Source of the DNA: Varanus komodoensis
Lineage: Eukaryota; Chordata; Lepidosauria; Squamata; Varanidae
DNA length: 64,000 nt
Assembly (NCBI RefSeq): GCF_004798865.1
Contig: NW_025335268.1
Location: forward strand, 114,244,346-114,308,345
Direction of reading: 5' to 3'
Positions within the stretch are counted from its first letter, which is position 1. Each line of letters opens with the position of its first letter. Of the stretch, positions 21,602-33,984 are shown piece by piece. A program made the position numbers and the translations under genes. The notes under the pieces are model-generated. The model was not told the DNA's origin. It worked only from the letters and a program-made list of their open reading frames with translations, and did not search any database.

Positions 21602-22640
21602 GAAACATAGAAACATTGCAAGTCAGAAGGGGCCTCAGGCTCCACTCATGTCATACCCAACATGTAGTTGTGTAATCATTCCTTGAACATCCTCACTGAT
21701 GGGAACCCACCACCTCCTGTGGAAGCCCATTTCATATCCTAGGAGTTATTTATTTATTTGTTTGTTTAGCAAGCTTCTATGCCACCCCATTTGCCGAAGC
21801 CTCGGGGCGGCTCACAACAATAAATAAATACACAGTTAACCATATAAAACAATATAATTGGAGACGTCCTGGCCAAAGATATAAAGAATTCTAACTATCA
21901 GGAAGTACTTCTTGACATTCAATCTGAAATCTGGTTCCTTGAGCTTTACCCCATTGGACCAAATCCTTTCCTCCACTGCAGGGAACAGGTGGTGACCCTC
22001 TATCATGTGACACCCTTTCACATACCTATATGTCATTATAAGATCCCCTCTGAAAACACCCATTTCCTTCAATCTCGTAAGTCATCCCTCCAATCTGGCT
22101 ACCATCTTTGTGACCCTGCACTGGACTGATTCTAGCCTAGCTATGTCTCTCTTTTAATGTGGAGCCCAGAACTGGACACAGTACACTAATTGTGGGTGCA
22201 CCAGAGTCTTACAGAGCATGAATAACACCTCTCCCAGTCTGGAAGTCATACTTCTGGCTATAGATCCAAGGGTGGCATTTGCCTTCTTAACCACTGAATC
22301 ACACTGCTGGCCCATGCTTAACCTGGTATCAGCAAGTACTCTGAGATCCCTTTCGCAAGTGCTGCTTTCCAGCCACTTGTCCCCCATCCTGTACTTGTGA
22401 CACCTATTCCTGTGTTCCGAGTGCAAGACCTTGCACGTATCCACATTGAATGCCATCCTGTTGCCCCCCACCTTCTCCTCTGTCTATGTAGATCCTTTTG
22501 GATTTGGAGTGCCTGCTCCTCTGTTGTGGCCACTGCCTCCACTTTGGTATCATCTGCAAATCTGGTCAGCAGACTAGAACTGAGCCCTGGAGACTCCACT
22601 CATCACCAGGTGCCATCCTGATGATTCTTGAGGACTTTTG
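21602..22640 (-). mobile_element. CR1 LINE 3' part, interrupted by an L2 tail
   Basis: Minus-strand CR1. The low end 'AAACATAGAAACATTGCAAG' is the reverse of the CR1 terminal repeat. Coding pieces include 'MLCKTLVHPQLVYCVQFWAP' and 'LTRFADDTKVEAVATTEEQ' (the ADD polymerase box). The frame is broken several times. L2 sequence is inserted at about 21748-21893. Confidence 0.88.
21748..21893 (-). mobile_element. L2 3' tail nested in CR1
   Basis: Starts with TTATTTATTTATTTGTTTG, then the L2 stem region 'CCGAAGCCTCGGGGCGGC', then about 80 bp of L2 3' UTR. CR1 sequence resumes at 'TTCTAACTATCAGGAAG' and continues the block broken off at 'CATATCCTAGGAG'. The nesting shows this L2 inserted after the CR1. 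Confidence 0.85.
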
Positions 22641-25277
22641 CCTTAAGGCCAAAATGGAAAACATTTGATGGCCCTGCACTCCTTGCCCTGTTACCCAACT
22701 CACACAGGTGCTTAATCCACCTATTTGCTTAACTGATTACGTAAATGCTTTGTCACTGAGTCTGACATGTATTGTCAGCTGAGGCTCCTTTTGGGTTTGT
22801 GTATCCTAATTAGGCAGCAATTGCATAGGAATGATTACATAGTCAGTTGCAACCCTAGTTCTGGCAACACTATGATCCAACTCAGCTCTGTATTGCTGCT
22901 GTAACATTTGTAGAGCGTTTTAGCCAGAGAGTTAATTGAATAAAGTGTTTGGCTTCTTCTGACACTTCTGATTAGCTCACTTTCTAATTTTTGAAAGAAG
23001 ACTGAATTTTCACTTGTCATTCCTTCAAAGTCTTTCATAAGCACAGACTTTTTCCTCTGGTAAATACATCTCAGAAAGTTAGCAAATATCAGAAAGCTCT
23101 TTAAATTCCAGACACATGGTAGAAAACGTTAAAGAAGAGGCCTGGCATTACATATATCTATCATTCAGACTGAAAGTCAGTAAATCTCTTTCAAGACTAG
23201 CATGTTAATACTTTCCTTTCAAATGCCAGCTGGGAGCCAGTGACCTTATAGAATAATAGAATAGCAGAGTTGGAAGGCACTAGAGTTGGAAGTTTTATTA
23301 ATCATAGCACAGCAACCACAGCAATCATAGCTGTGTTGTTTAGTGTTACAAGGATGCAGCCTTGCATGTGTCACCCTCCCAGAGCTTTCATGATAGGTTA
23401 AGAGACTCCCGTAGTTTCTTTTCCTCCTCATAATTGCAGTCTGTGTTCACTTTCCTCTCATTCTGGTTCAGAGCACACAAGTTGTGCAGAGAAGTAACAG
23501 ACATGCAGCTCTCTGACTGTCAATCAAACAAGAAGGAGCAGTAACAGCTGATGTCAATAGCACTGAGGAGGTCAAATCACTGAAGGAGGGGATCCATTGA
23601 GTCTGTCTTGCCTAAGAGCCCTCAGAAATCTGGAGTTAGCATGGCTTGCCCCTCCCTTCTTCTCTGCAGCAGCATAAGATCAGAATCAGAAATTCAGAAA
23701 TTCCTGCTTATGTTTTTTTATTTACTGCACTTTATGGTTATGTGTGAAGGCTACCATATGGTTTGGCAGTTTACTAAAACAAAACTTCATCAGCTACCTG
23801 TTGGCATGTTTTAGTAACCATTCTTGAATATAGTAGATCTGGATTCATATGTAACACTAAATTTCAAGGAAGTAAGAAATGAAAATGAAGCTTCCACAGT
23901 GATGGAAGGAAGCAAGGGACATACAAGGCCAATGTTTAAACTGGATTGTCTTCCTAACATTAAACCATAATTTAGAATTATGTACAAATGCAGGCAGTGC
24001 TTCAAACCCAGACAGCCCTGTAGCTATTGCTGCTTCTTGAAGTGCCTCATGATATATTTCATTTGAAATATATTTGGTCCTCCTAAGGGAAATGGCATCA
24101 ATTTAAAACATAGAAGGCAAGAAGCTTATTGTAAAAATCAGTGCCTAAGAAGTTTAAAAATGAGGGAAAATTGTTTCAGCAGTATATTATATGTTATCCT
24201 GTTCTGCATGCATACAAAACGGATCCTACTTTTACAATAGCTCTGTTAATGTCACTGTTACATGTAGAATTGGAATATAAGAAACAGAGTTAGACATGCT
24301 TAAGTAAAACACTACAGCCTGACTCTCTTTATACATCATCCTTTATAAGCAGTCTTCTTCCCAGGAAGAGCAATATCTCAAAAGTCAAGGCAGAAATTTT
24401 ATAGGAATTCACCAAAACTTTCTAAACAAATGGATTGCACATTGTAGCACATACCTCTGAGCATTCTTTTTCTCATACTAGCTAAATCATGGTGATACTC
24501 CTGAGGACTTTCCTTTTAGCAAAAAAACACAGAAATTAGCCCTGGATACAATGTGATTTGAGGATAATTTACTTGTTATAGCAAAGGATTGTCTACAGAA
24601 TTTTTTTTTGTTATATATTTTTGTGGTTATGGAAATGTGAAGTTACTATATTGACATTGCAAGATTAGTTCTGCTCTGCTCTGCTATGTTTTTTAAGCAG
24701 CTGTTGTAGTTTTGATAGTGTAAAATACGGATTTGCAGTTATTTGTATTAAGTTCTTTGAAGTATCTGAGGCTAGCCTAATTGTAAGAGTCATCTTGCAA
24801 TTATTTTCTTGCTAGAATTTTTCTGCACTGAACCTATTTTTTTGGCTGGGCTGACCAGGGAATACCTGCCTTGCAATTGTGGGTTAGAGTAGATAGCCAG
24901 TAGGCACTTTTCTACAATACAGTAGTATGGGAAGTAAAGAATATCCTGTAAAATAAATGGCATGATTTATGAGCCTAGATACCTTTTATTTCCTGAAGAT
25001 TTAAACTATTAGAATGAATGATTGGTTTGTCTGCTGTTTGAAGTGTTTTGAACTTCTGTACTGTTTCTGTTAATATATTTATACGCTAAATATTCAGTCT
25101 AAATATTCCTAGGACAAGTGACAACAGCAAATAATAAATCATAAAAGTATCTACCAAGTTCAAATTCAACAAAAGGACATGGTACCTTTTAAAACTAACA
25201 CATTTATTATGGCATAGGCTTTTGAGGACTAGATTCCATCTGATACAAGAAGTGTTCTCCAAAGTTGACAGATATTA
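22641..25277. other. AK5 intron 5 spacer
   Basis: Mostly unremarkable AT-rich intron. A CR1 terminal scrap (minus) is visible at 23248-23285, 'AGAATAATAGAATAGCAGAG' followed by TTGGAAGG. No coding frame. Confidence 0.4.
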
Positions 25278-25352
25278 TGTTGTGAGCCACCCCGAGGCTT
25301 CGGCAAATGGGGCGGCATAGAAATGTTTTAATAAATAAATAATAAATAAAAT
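25278..25352 (+). mobile_element. L2 3' tail, very short copy
   Basis: About 75 bp containing only the L2 terminal stem, GCCACCCC (25286-25293) and GGGGCGGC (25309-25316), followed by 'ATAGAAATG' and an AATA-rich tail. It is an extreme 5' truncation. Confidence 0.88.
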
Positions 25353-25586
25353 AATGTGCATGCATGAATTTCTACTTTGCTTAGCAGCCTCTGAATATAG
25401 AGTCAGGAGTTCGACTGCTATTTAATTATCACTAATTCCTTCATATACAGATTTTTCTCTAATTATTATGGTCACTTGAAGAGCAGCCAGGTTTTGAGAC
25501 ACAATGAAAATAATAGATGGACTGTTTTCAGATTGTAAACTGCAAGCCATCCTGTACAGACTGATTTGCTGATTGTTTGCTCCAAG

Positions 25587-27545
25587 CATAGAAACATAGA
25601 AACAGAGCAAGTTAGAAGGGGCCTCCCAGGACATCTAGTCTGACCTCCGGCACCAGCCGGCTCCGCTCACGACATGCCCACCATGTGGATGTCCAGCCTA
25701 TCCTTGAACACCCACACCGATGGGGCCTCAACGACCTCTCATGGAAGCCCATTCCACACCCTCGAGGTCCTGACTCTCAGGAAGTGCTTCCTGGCATCCA
25801 AATGGAACCTTGGCTCCCTGAGCTTTGCTCCATTGGAGCGCGTCCTGCCTTCCTCTGCAGGGGAGAACAGGTCTCTACCCATCTCCATGTGACATTTCCT
25901 CACATACCTGTATGTCACCAACATATCCCCTCTGAGTCTCTTCTTCTCCAGGCTGAAGAGACCCAGTTCCCTCAGTCTCGCCTCATACGGCATCCCCTGT
26001 AAACCGGCCACCAACCTTGTGGCCCTACGCTGCACTGACTCCAACCTGGCTATATCCTTTCTGTAATGCGGGGCCCAAAACTGAACACAATACTCCAGTT
26101 GCGGGCGCACCAGAGTCGTGTAGAGTGGTAGTAATACCTCTCTTGATCTAGAAGCCACACTTCTGGCTATGCAACCAAGGGTGGAGTTCGCCCTCTTGAC
26201 CACCGCATCACACTGCTGACTCATGTTTAGCCTGCAGTCAACCAGTACCCTGAGGTCCCTTTCACAAGCGCTGCTCTCCAGCCACTTGTCATCTAATCTG
26301 CACTTATGACACCTATTCCTATGCCCCAAGTGCAAGGCCTTGCACTTATCCACATTGAACGCCATCCTGTTGTCTCCTGCCCACTTCCATAGTCTGTCCA
26401 GATCCTTTTGGATCTGAAGTACCTGTTCCTCAGTTGTGGCCACTGCTTCAGTTTTAGTGTCGTCTGTGAATTTGATCAGCAGACTGTTCACCCCTTCTTC
26501 CATGTCGTTAATGAAAAGATTAAACAGGATCGGCCCCAGGACAGAGCTCTGGGGGACCCCGCTTGTCACTGGCCGCCATCCCAATGATTCCCCGCTAATG
26601 GTTACCTTCTGCTTTCGGTCAGTCAACCATGCCCTAATCCACCGGACAGTCCTTTGGTGTATCCCAAAACTCCTCAGTTTCTCCACCAGGATATCATGGG
26701 GCACTTTGTCAAAGGCCTTGCTGAAATCCAGGTATACCACATCCACTGCATTCCCCTCCATCTAGCCATCTCGAAACCTTGTCATAGAATTCCACAAGGT
26801 TTGTCTGGCAGGACCTGTTTTTGCAGAAGCTGTGTTGTGTGGCTGTCAGTCTCCCTTCCCCATCTAGCATCACTAGATCTCTCTCTCTTATGAGCCTTTC
26901 CATTGTTTTTCCTACAATGGACATAAGGCTAACTGGTCTATAATTCCCCATGTCCTTTCTACTACCCTTTTTGAAAATTGGGACCACTGATGCCACCCTC
27001 CAGTCCTCTGGAACTTCACCCGTTCTCCACGAGGTCTCAAAAATGGAGACCAGTGGGCGTGAGAGAACCCCTGCCAACTCTCTAAGTACTCTCGGGCGTA
27101 ACCCATCAGGGCCTGGCGCCTTTGTAATGTCCAATGCCCTGAGGAGCCCCTCGACTTCAAGGGGGGGGGGTGACTCTAATCTGTGCCCCTAAGTCCCCAG
27201 CCTCATTTAATCTCCTATGCGTATATCCCCCGTCCTGCTTTGAGGAGAACACAGAGGCAAAATAGTCATTTAGCATCTGTGCCTGTTCCCTCATATCAGT
27301 CACTGGATCTCCTTCCTCCTTATTTAGTGGTCCCACCACTTGTCTCCCCTCCACTTTCCTATTTACATGCTGAAAGAAGCCCTTTTTGTTGCTCTTGATA
27401 TTCTTGGCAAGTCTCAGCTCGTAATCAGCCTTAGCCTTGCGAAGAATCCTTCTGCAACGGGCCTCCTCCTCCCGGTATACCCTTTTGTCTATTTCCCCAG
27501 TACCCATTTCCTACGGAGGTTCCTCTTTCATCTAATCCCTCTAAG
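25587..27545 (-). mobile_element. CR1 LINE, longest copy in the window (about 1.96 kb)
   Basis: Minus strand. The 3' end at 25587 is 'CATAGAAACATAGAAACAG'. The body covers most of the CR1 reverse transcriptase: 27507-27157 N-terminal part ('NRKVEGRQVVGPLNKEEGDP'), 27134-26709 ('DITKAPGPDGLRPRVLRELA'), then 26761-25739. Only a few shifts separate these frames, so the copy is moderately young. AAGCATAGAA occurs at both outer boundaries (25583-25592 and 27543-27552), although the left one overlaps the terminal repeat. The endonuclease part is absent. Confidence 0.93.
25739..26761 (-). CDS. CR1 reverse transcriptase, C-terminal part
   Basis: A 340-codon open frame of the CR1 clade. It starts at a catalytic-domain block, 'VVYLDFSKAFDKVPHDILVE', followed by 'VTSGVPQSSVLGPILFNLFI'. 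The polymerase box reads 'LIKFTDDTKTEAVATTEEQ', so the usual ADD is TDD here. 'MAFNVDKCKALHLGH' and the C-terminal CR1 signature 'LVRPQLEYCVQFWAPHYRKD' follow. Family role: target-primed reverse transcription in the nucleus. It is cut from its N-terminal part by a shift near 26761 and has no endonuclease, so it is not functional. It lies antisense to AK5. Confidence 0.85.
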   Translation of the reverse strand: MEGNAVDVVYLDFSKAFDKVPHDILVEKLRSFGIHQRTVRWIRAWLTDRKQKVTISGESLGWRPVTSGVPQSSVLGPILFNLFINDMEEGVNSLLIKFTDDTKTEAVATTEEQVLQIQKDLDRLWKWAGDNRMAFNVDKCKALHLGHRNRCHKCRLDDKWLESSACERDLRVLVDCRLNMSQQCDAVVKRANSTLGCIARSVASRSREVLLPLYTTLVRPQLEYCVQFWAPHYRKDIARLESVQRRATRLVAGLQGMPYEARLRELGLFSLEKKRLRGDMLVTYRYVRKCHMEMGRDLFSPAEEGRTRSNGAKLREPRFHLDARKHFLRVRTSRVWNGLP

Positions 27546-30541
27546 CATAGAAGGAAAGGCCACTTACAAAATGTGGTTTATTCCATCATCCAGAAAATTG
27601 ATCCTGGGATTGATGGATGCTTTCCACACAACTCAAAAATTTTGTCTAGGGTGAGGGCAGATAAGAGATTAGAATGTATTGGTTGTGTATGTTTTGAATT
27701 CACCAATATAGGAAGCACTAGTTACTCTGATTGAACTAGCAAAAAGATGATGCTTGTATCTGGCTAAAGTATGGTAGTGATATAATTCAGAAAGAACTAA
27801 CCACTTCATCCGTGCTATTAGACATGCAAATACCATTCTTATTATTTACTATTGTGAGTGATACATTAATAAACACTCTTCAGCTTGGAAAAAGTCATTT
27901 GGTTTATGCATAGTTAATGCATTTTGTACAATTAAATGTTAAGTCACTTGTGAAGTGCCACTGTCCAATATCAGAAAGCTAATATGGTTGAAATGTTGAC
28001 TAGGAACATTTGCAGCAGTCTAATACCAACTCAATTCATTGATCCATCTCTCTACAAAGACTGGCAGTGGCTCTCTGGGATTTCAGACAGGAGTCTTTTG
28101 TGGCCCTACATGGAGATACCAGGCATTTAATATAGGGCAACTTGCATGCAATATTGGTACCAGTGAACTATAGTCCTTTGCCCAGCTTGTTAGGGCCAAA
28201 GTAGACTAGACAGTGGAGATCCTGTATCTTTTGTAGGAAGCTGTGCAAACTGATTTGGATCAGAAGTATACCAATTTCCTGATCAAATTGTCCTCAAGTT
28301 GTTATATGCCCCATTATGAAAAATTTTCACATGCTGATAGGTTTTACCTAATGAGCAAGTAGCAGCTTGGGGGAAGGTTGATTTTTACCTGGAAAAGACA
28401 GAAGGATCTAAAATACTTTCTTGCAGCACCATGGTCCTAATTCAAATAGCAACCACTTCCCCCATGCTTTGTATATACACTTAAACTGTTTAACAAAAAT
28501 GCAAAGATATGGAAGATCCAATCATAGATCTCCATAGTGACATCTAGTTTGGGCCAGGTTGTTTACAGTGGCAGGGTAGGTTGCTGTAAAATATATTGTC
28601 TCATAAGGTATTGAAAGATTTGGCTTTTTAAAATCAAATACAGAAGAGACTTGAACATGCACAGTTGCTGCCGCTAGTGATAACTGCCGCACTTCCATGG
28701 TAGCAATGTTGTTTAGGGCTGATTAAACATTTACAGGGCCATGTATTGCCCAGTCTTATAATAAAACTCAGGCTGAGACAGTTCAATCTGAATGAGATTG
28801 TTATTATTATGTTATATTTTCAGGCAGTTCAAGTAATTCTAGTAGGCACCAAACCAGCTTTATATGTGTTATGCATGTACCTTAAAATTTTGTGCCAGCC
28901 ACATCCAAGTGTCTTTCTCTTACCTGTTTTCTTTATTTATCAGAGAGGTAGGTACATAGCATGTTATTATTTGTTGGTTGCAATGCAAGAAAGCAGCATC
29001 CTGCTGCTTATTCTCCTAGTAGTCTCAGAGCTTTCCCTGTTTCATTATCAAAGTGCAGTCCTGCTGTACAAAGATTAAGGGATCTCATTGATTTTACCTA
29101 GTAACTGAGAACAAATAATGTTAACTAAGAAAAGAGTAGTCAAATGAGATTAAAGCAGTTCTTAAAACTCCATGAATAATTCATGTGCAATAGAGAATAA
29201 ATGGATGATACTTAGCAAACATTAATGGATTTGAATGAATCATAAGCCTTGACAATAATCTTGCTAGGTTCCATAAGGAATTAGTGTTACTTTCACAAAT
29301 GAAGGAAGTGAAAAGGTAGCAACCCATTAGTTGGTGATTTTCTGTGTGTTAGCTTTATTTTGAGATTTTCCAGTTTAAAATGCATTTGAATTGCTTTCCC
29401 AAAGGGAATAAATGCTTCCAGTTTTCCTTAATGCCAAGTCTGTGTCTAAAATTCAAGAAGATTGTACAGCCTTCCATGATTTCTAGCAGAATTAACATAT
29501 GGCAGAATTTATGCTTATGTTTGTACCAATTTGCTAGCATAGGATCACCAACATTCCATTTCATATCACAGGGCACCTGTTATAAATGTGTTAGATACAG
29601 AATTTTCTACAGTTAATTGCATCACTTCTGAATATAGCATCATTTATAATATTAAATAGCTTTTGCCAGCATTTAATATGAATGGAATCCCATTTTTAAA
29701 CTTTTACTTCTTGAAAGCTAATGAGATTGAAGTTGTTCTCCACAGGATATAACAGCCTATCTTCTATACTCATGCTCCCGAGTAAACAATCTGAAATAAA
29801 ATTTTGTTTCTTTTCATTGTATTTTAATTACGTAGTTAAGGAGGCTGTTCTGTTCCCTTCTTTCGCATTCTAATCATCAGGCAAAGTATTTGTGACAGCA
29901 TAATTCAACTGTGCATTAATATTTTCAAAGAACATAATTACTCCCATCATAGATAGTGAAAAGTAAATATCTGTTTTAAGACTTTAACTCAACGATCATT
30001 CTGGCAAAGAAGCTCAGTCAAATGAACATTATTTGTTTCCACTATGTATTATTATAAAGAACCCTCATTACTGAGAATAGCCAGTGATGAACTTCTTTTG
30101 GCCTGAGTGACAAGTTTGTGCGTTCCCAAGCTTTTCGGGTGTTTCTAAGCATTTCTTCCTAGGATTAAGTCATAGAGAATATTCATTAACATGCTCACAG
30201 ACATCAAGTGTATTATTTCCTGTGGTTCCATTACCAGCTGCTGCTGGTCTTCAGACTGAAGGATGAAATGACAGATCCAGTATTCCTCATCAAAGCTATG
30301 GGCAGAAGGAGAAAGACTCTTCTTTCTTGTATCTCATCACACTTACTTTAAATTACAGAAGGGAAAGATTACAATCACAAAAAATGTATTTCCATAATGT
30401 TGTTCCACATGAGAAAAACAAAGAGGTTCAGTGTTTTCAACAAGTTCTTAAAATGTTTGATCCTTTCATTTAAGCATGGTTCACTGGCAGATACTCTTAA
30501 CCAATTTATTAACCTTAATATTTGAATCATCATCTCTGCAG
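27546..30541. other. AK5 intron 5, right part
   Basis: About 3 kb of AT-rich intron without recognisable repeats or coding frames. It ends at the acceptor CATCTCTGCAG of exon 6. Confidence 0.45.
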
Positions 30542-30733
30542 ATCTGTACTCCAGACTTGGTGGTGTTTCTGTCCTGCTCAAATCAGCGGCTGAAAGAGCG
30601 TCTAATGAAGCGTGCTGACCAGCAGGGAAGGCCAGATGATAATCTCAAAGCTACACAAAGACGCCTAACAAATTTCAAGCAGAATGCTGTACCACTGGTC
30701 AAATATTTCCAGGAAAGGGGGTTGATAATGACT
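30542..30733 (+). CDS. AK5: AK5 exon 6 (LID region, domain 1)
   Basis: 192 bp, 64 codons, phase 0 on both sides. It begins ICTPDLVVFLSCSNQRLKER, continues through LMKRADQQGRPDDNLKATQR and ends YFQERGLIMT. Human AK5 reads ICTPDLVVFLACANQRLKER here. The RADQQGRPDD segment is the short LID typical of AK1-like kinases, and the arginines in KR and GR are the usual phosphate contacts. The acceptor is CTGCAG and the donor is ACT|GTAAGT, close to consensus. It follows an intron of about 16.5 kb. Confidence 0.98.
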
Positions 30734-31401
30734 GTAAGTTTTCAAGTAATGTAAACTGATCTGTGTAGCTGAATTCCATGTAGCAATAGACATAAACTTT
30801 ACAAAAAGTAGAGTTTTTGTTAATATATAACAAATATATAATATTTAATCCCTATAAATAAAGTTAAGAGTCCTAGTTGTATAGGCAGCAATCCACTTGA
30901 GTGTTACATTTAGAACTAACAGATTAGAAAATGCAAGATTTTTATGACTGTCATTCATTTACAACAATATATATATAGTCTGGGTTTTGTAGTAGTCTGT
31001 CTATTCTAGATAAGGAGTGGGAAGGTTTCAAATTTGCAGGATATACAGTACTTGGGCTCCAGGATCCACCAACCAGACCCAAATGAAAAACACTGGCTTA
31101 GGGTGATGGCATGCTGTTGGAATCAAGGAATAGGGTATCTCTGACAGCATGTGTAGCCTAGGAATTTGTTTGCAGTACCTAATCTTTGCTCAGAGATTTC
31201 ACCCACAAATACGTTCCTAATTTCCCTGGCCAAGCATTTTTGTTTCATTAGCCTAATTTTGAGGTACAGGAGTGTTTTGCATTTGTTGTTAAACAATTTG
31301 AAGTCAGAAAGCCATGCTAATCTACTACAGATCACCTAGATATCTACTCGTTCCAGGACATCATGGTCTACTTTCAGGTGGGACCCCATGTAGAGTAAAC
31401 T

Positions 31402-31447
<46 letters not shown>

Positions 31448-31547
31448 NNNNNNNNNNNNNNNNNNNNNNNNNNNNNNNNNNNNNNNNNNNNNNNNNNNNN
31501 NNNNNNNNNNNNNNNNNNNNNNNNNNNNNNNNNNNNNNNNNNNNNNN

Positions 31548-31595
<48 letters not shown>

Positions 31596-33569
31596 GGGTG
31601 TATGTTCACTACTTTAGGGTTTAGGGTTTTCCCAACTGTGTGGGTGGGGGGAGATACTGGGAGGTGATCTTTAACCAATACATGGCTGCAGAAGGATATT
31701 AAGTATAAATAGCTCTTTTGTCTGTTCTAGTCTTTCACTCAATTTGAAGGCATGGTGGTTTTGCATTTTAAAACAGGCACTGGGGAAAATAATTAAACTA
31801 CATGGAATATACAAGTTGACCCTTAAGGTAGGTTGGGATCAGAGTGTTAAAGGCTGAAAGCAGGTTTGGGATACACAGGATAAGCAAGCATAAAAAACGG
31901 CCGCAGAGTGGTACTGTAATCCCCATATTTATTGTTTGGAAAGATTCCCCACACCAGTCCTGCAGGTAAGTCCAGCTACCTTTGTATGATGCTTGTATTC
32001 TATAACGTATCTGGTTCAAGTTTATGTAATAGAAATATGTGAGAATTGAAGTTCTAATATTGCTCAAGGGACTGGACAAACTCCTATGGTTCTTCACCAT
32101 TTTAATTTATTTCAAAGCCTGTGTTTATGAAATGCTCACCCCAAAGAAGCTTATTTGGCACCAACACTTTCATCTTTTTGGCATGACTCAAAGACTTAAT
32201 TTTCCAGGCATTTGGGCATCAGTTATACCCAACTGTTGTGCTGTTCATTCTAGGCTGTGACCATGGGAAGATTTTGTGTCTTGTGTATGACCATTTTCAT
32301 GTTGCATTATATTTAGGTTATATTTTGTGGTTTTATTTGTATTTGCATTATTGTACTAATTATGGTTTATATTATTTTTTCGGATTTTGTTACTATAATC
32401 ACGAACTTCCAGATATTGAGGCTGATTTTAGTGGTGGGAAGTGATGCATAAATTTAATAAATAAATAATAATAGATTGTACTCTTTTCAGTTATGCCAGT
32501 CAGCATGTATGGCTTATTTTCTCTAAGTAAAATGAAGTGGCTGAAACCATGAGTTTTCTGTCAAGGCAACAGTGTCATTTATTTGGAAATTGAGATGTTC
32601 TTTGGGAAAGTATGCTTTCAAAATCCCATAAAAACTTTGTGTACCATCTCAGGACTAGTGATTCACTGATTCCAGTAAACTGGCCATGATGAACACTAAA
32701 CAGATCCAAATAGTTCTTGCTCATATTTCTAAAATACGCACTTCTTTTAACAAGTGACTGTTTCTGTCTGTAGATGAAATATTAATTAATATTAATATTA
32801 ATATTATGCCAGAGTCAGGCTTACTTAAACATCTTTGTAAGAAAGAATGGAAGGGACTAATTCAACCTGATGAAAATTTCAGTAGAACTTGGAAGTATGA
32901 AAAGTAATTGAACTGCAGTTCAAGGAGCCATGAGAACAACCACGTGAAAGTTGCCAAATGGCCGCATCATGGCACTTAGAGGTGTATGCTAGTTTATGCA
33001 GGCACCTACATATAGTGTGATGCAGCTTGTGTATTTTAATCATGTGTAAAGTATTAGGAATCCACCATTGCTGAACTGCTGTGAGAGCTTTGGTACAGAG
33101 ATGGTGATGTTGAAAATAATCACTAGATTTCTAATTAACAGGGTTTCTTCATGTAAAAATGGTGCTTTTAACTATATCTGCATAGGCAAATTTCATATGT
33201 GAAGTGCCCCATTTCAAAAAACTAGTGGTCTTCTAAATTCTGAGATAAAGATGATTTTAGTACTATCAAGAGACCATTGGGTTTCTTTAAACAAAGGAAA
33301 GAACATGGCATATTTTGAGGTCTCTGTAGCATGTACCTCATAGCTTTGACCCTAAACAGAATTATTCATGGGATCTACCTTGATCCCCCTTTTCCTTGTA
33401 GCCTTCTGTGCCCTTCAGCTTCCTCTGAATTGTTTCCAGGCTCCCCAGAACAACATGAAAGATGGTGCTGAGATTACAGGGTAGAATAAACCTATGAACC
33501 AGAGTTCTTTCTGTAAATGGAAGGAAAACTCAGGTTACAAACCCATTAACTCAATTTTAAAAATTAAAC
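30734..33569. other. AK5 intron 6, left part
   Basis: Contains a (CT)n tract with an assembly gap (31405-31590). A weak L2-like tail near 32430 ends 'AATTTAATAAATAAATAAT'. No coding frame is supported. Confidence 0.4.
31405..31590. repeat. (CT)n microsatellite interrupted by a 100-N gap
   Basis: About 43 bases of CT repeat before and 43 after a run of exactly 100 N (31448-31547). The gap sits wholly inside the repeat, so its true length is unknown. Frames of Arg-Glu repeats across it are artefacts. Confidence 0.95.
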
Positions 33570-33970
33570 TTAAATAATTAGGGGTTGACAGTGGAATGCT
33601 GTTCTGAGAATAGGTATTTCAAATCTTTGATCACACATGATGGAGGCTCTCATGCAATCAACTTCAGCGGGTACAGCTTGTGACTCTGCCACAATCACCA
33701 GAGTGCACCTTTTTTGTAAACTGTGTGCATTGCATTCCTGATCATTGATGTTCCTATTACAATGGGTTGCTTCCATTGCTGTAGGCATGGGAAAAGCTCC
33801 AACATGAAGGTGCTGATTGACACAAACAATGCCTTCCTTAAAAATCTGGTATGTCTACTAGCCAGACAGTGCTTCTACACACTCCCAAAAGTGATCAAAT
33901 GAGAACTGCTGACACATGAACCTGCACTCACTCTCTAGAATCAACCAGGGGAATAGTAGGCAAGCTCAGT
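33570..33970 (-). other. Unidentified cysteine-rich reading frame
   Basis: A minus-strand frame, interrupted at least once, runs about 130 codons from about 33965 to 33570. It has a hydrophobic stretch (ACLLFPWLILE), then 'CRFMCQQFSFDHFWECVEAL', and later 'HCNRNINDQECNAHSLQKRC' and 'CMRASIMCDQRFEIPILR'. The spaced cysteines and low stop density look like decayed coding sequence. I do not recognise the family. It could be a fossil of a retrotransposed gene or of an older mobile element, or chance. It ends where a CR1 fragment begins. Confidence 0.35.
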
Positions 33971-33984
33971 ATGATCTAGGCTAA

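Noticed and set aside
31606-31630. TTTAGGGTTTAGGGTTTT, like a telomere repeat
   Set aside because: Only two units, and of the plant type; vertebrates use TTAGGG. Chance.
31336-31678. Arg-Glu repeat proteins on the minus strand
   Set aside because: They are translations of the CT microsatellite and the N gap.
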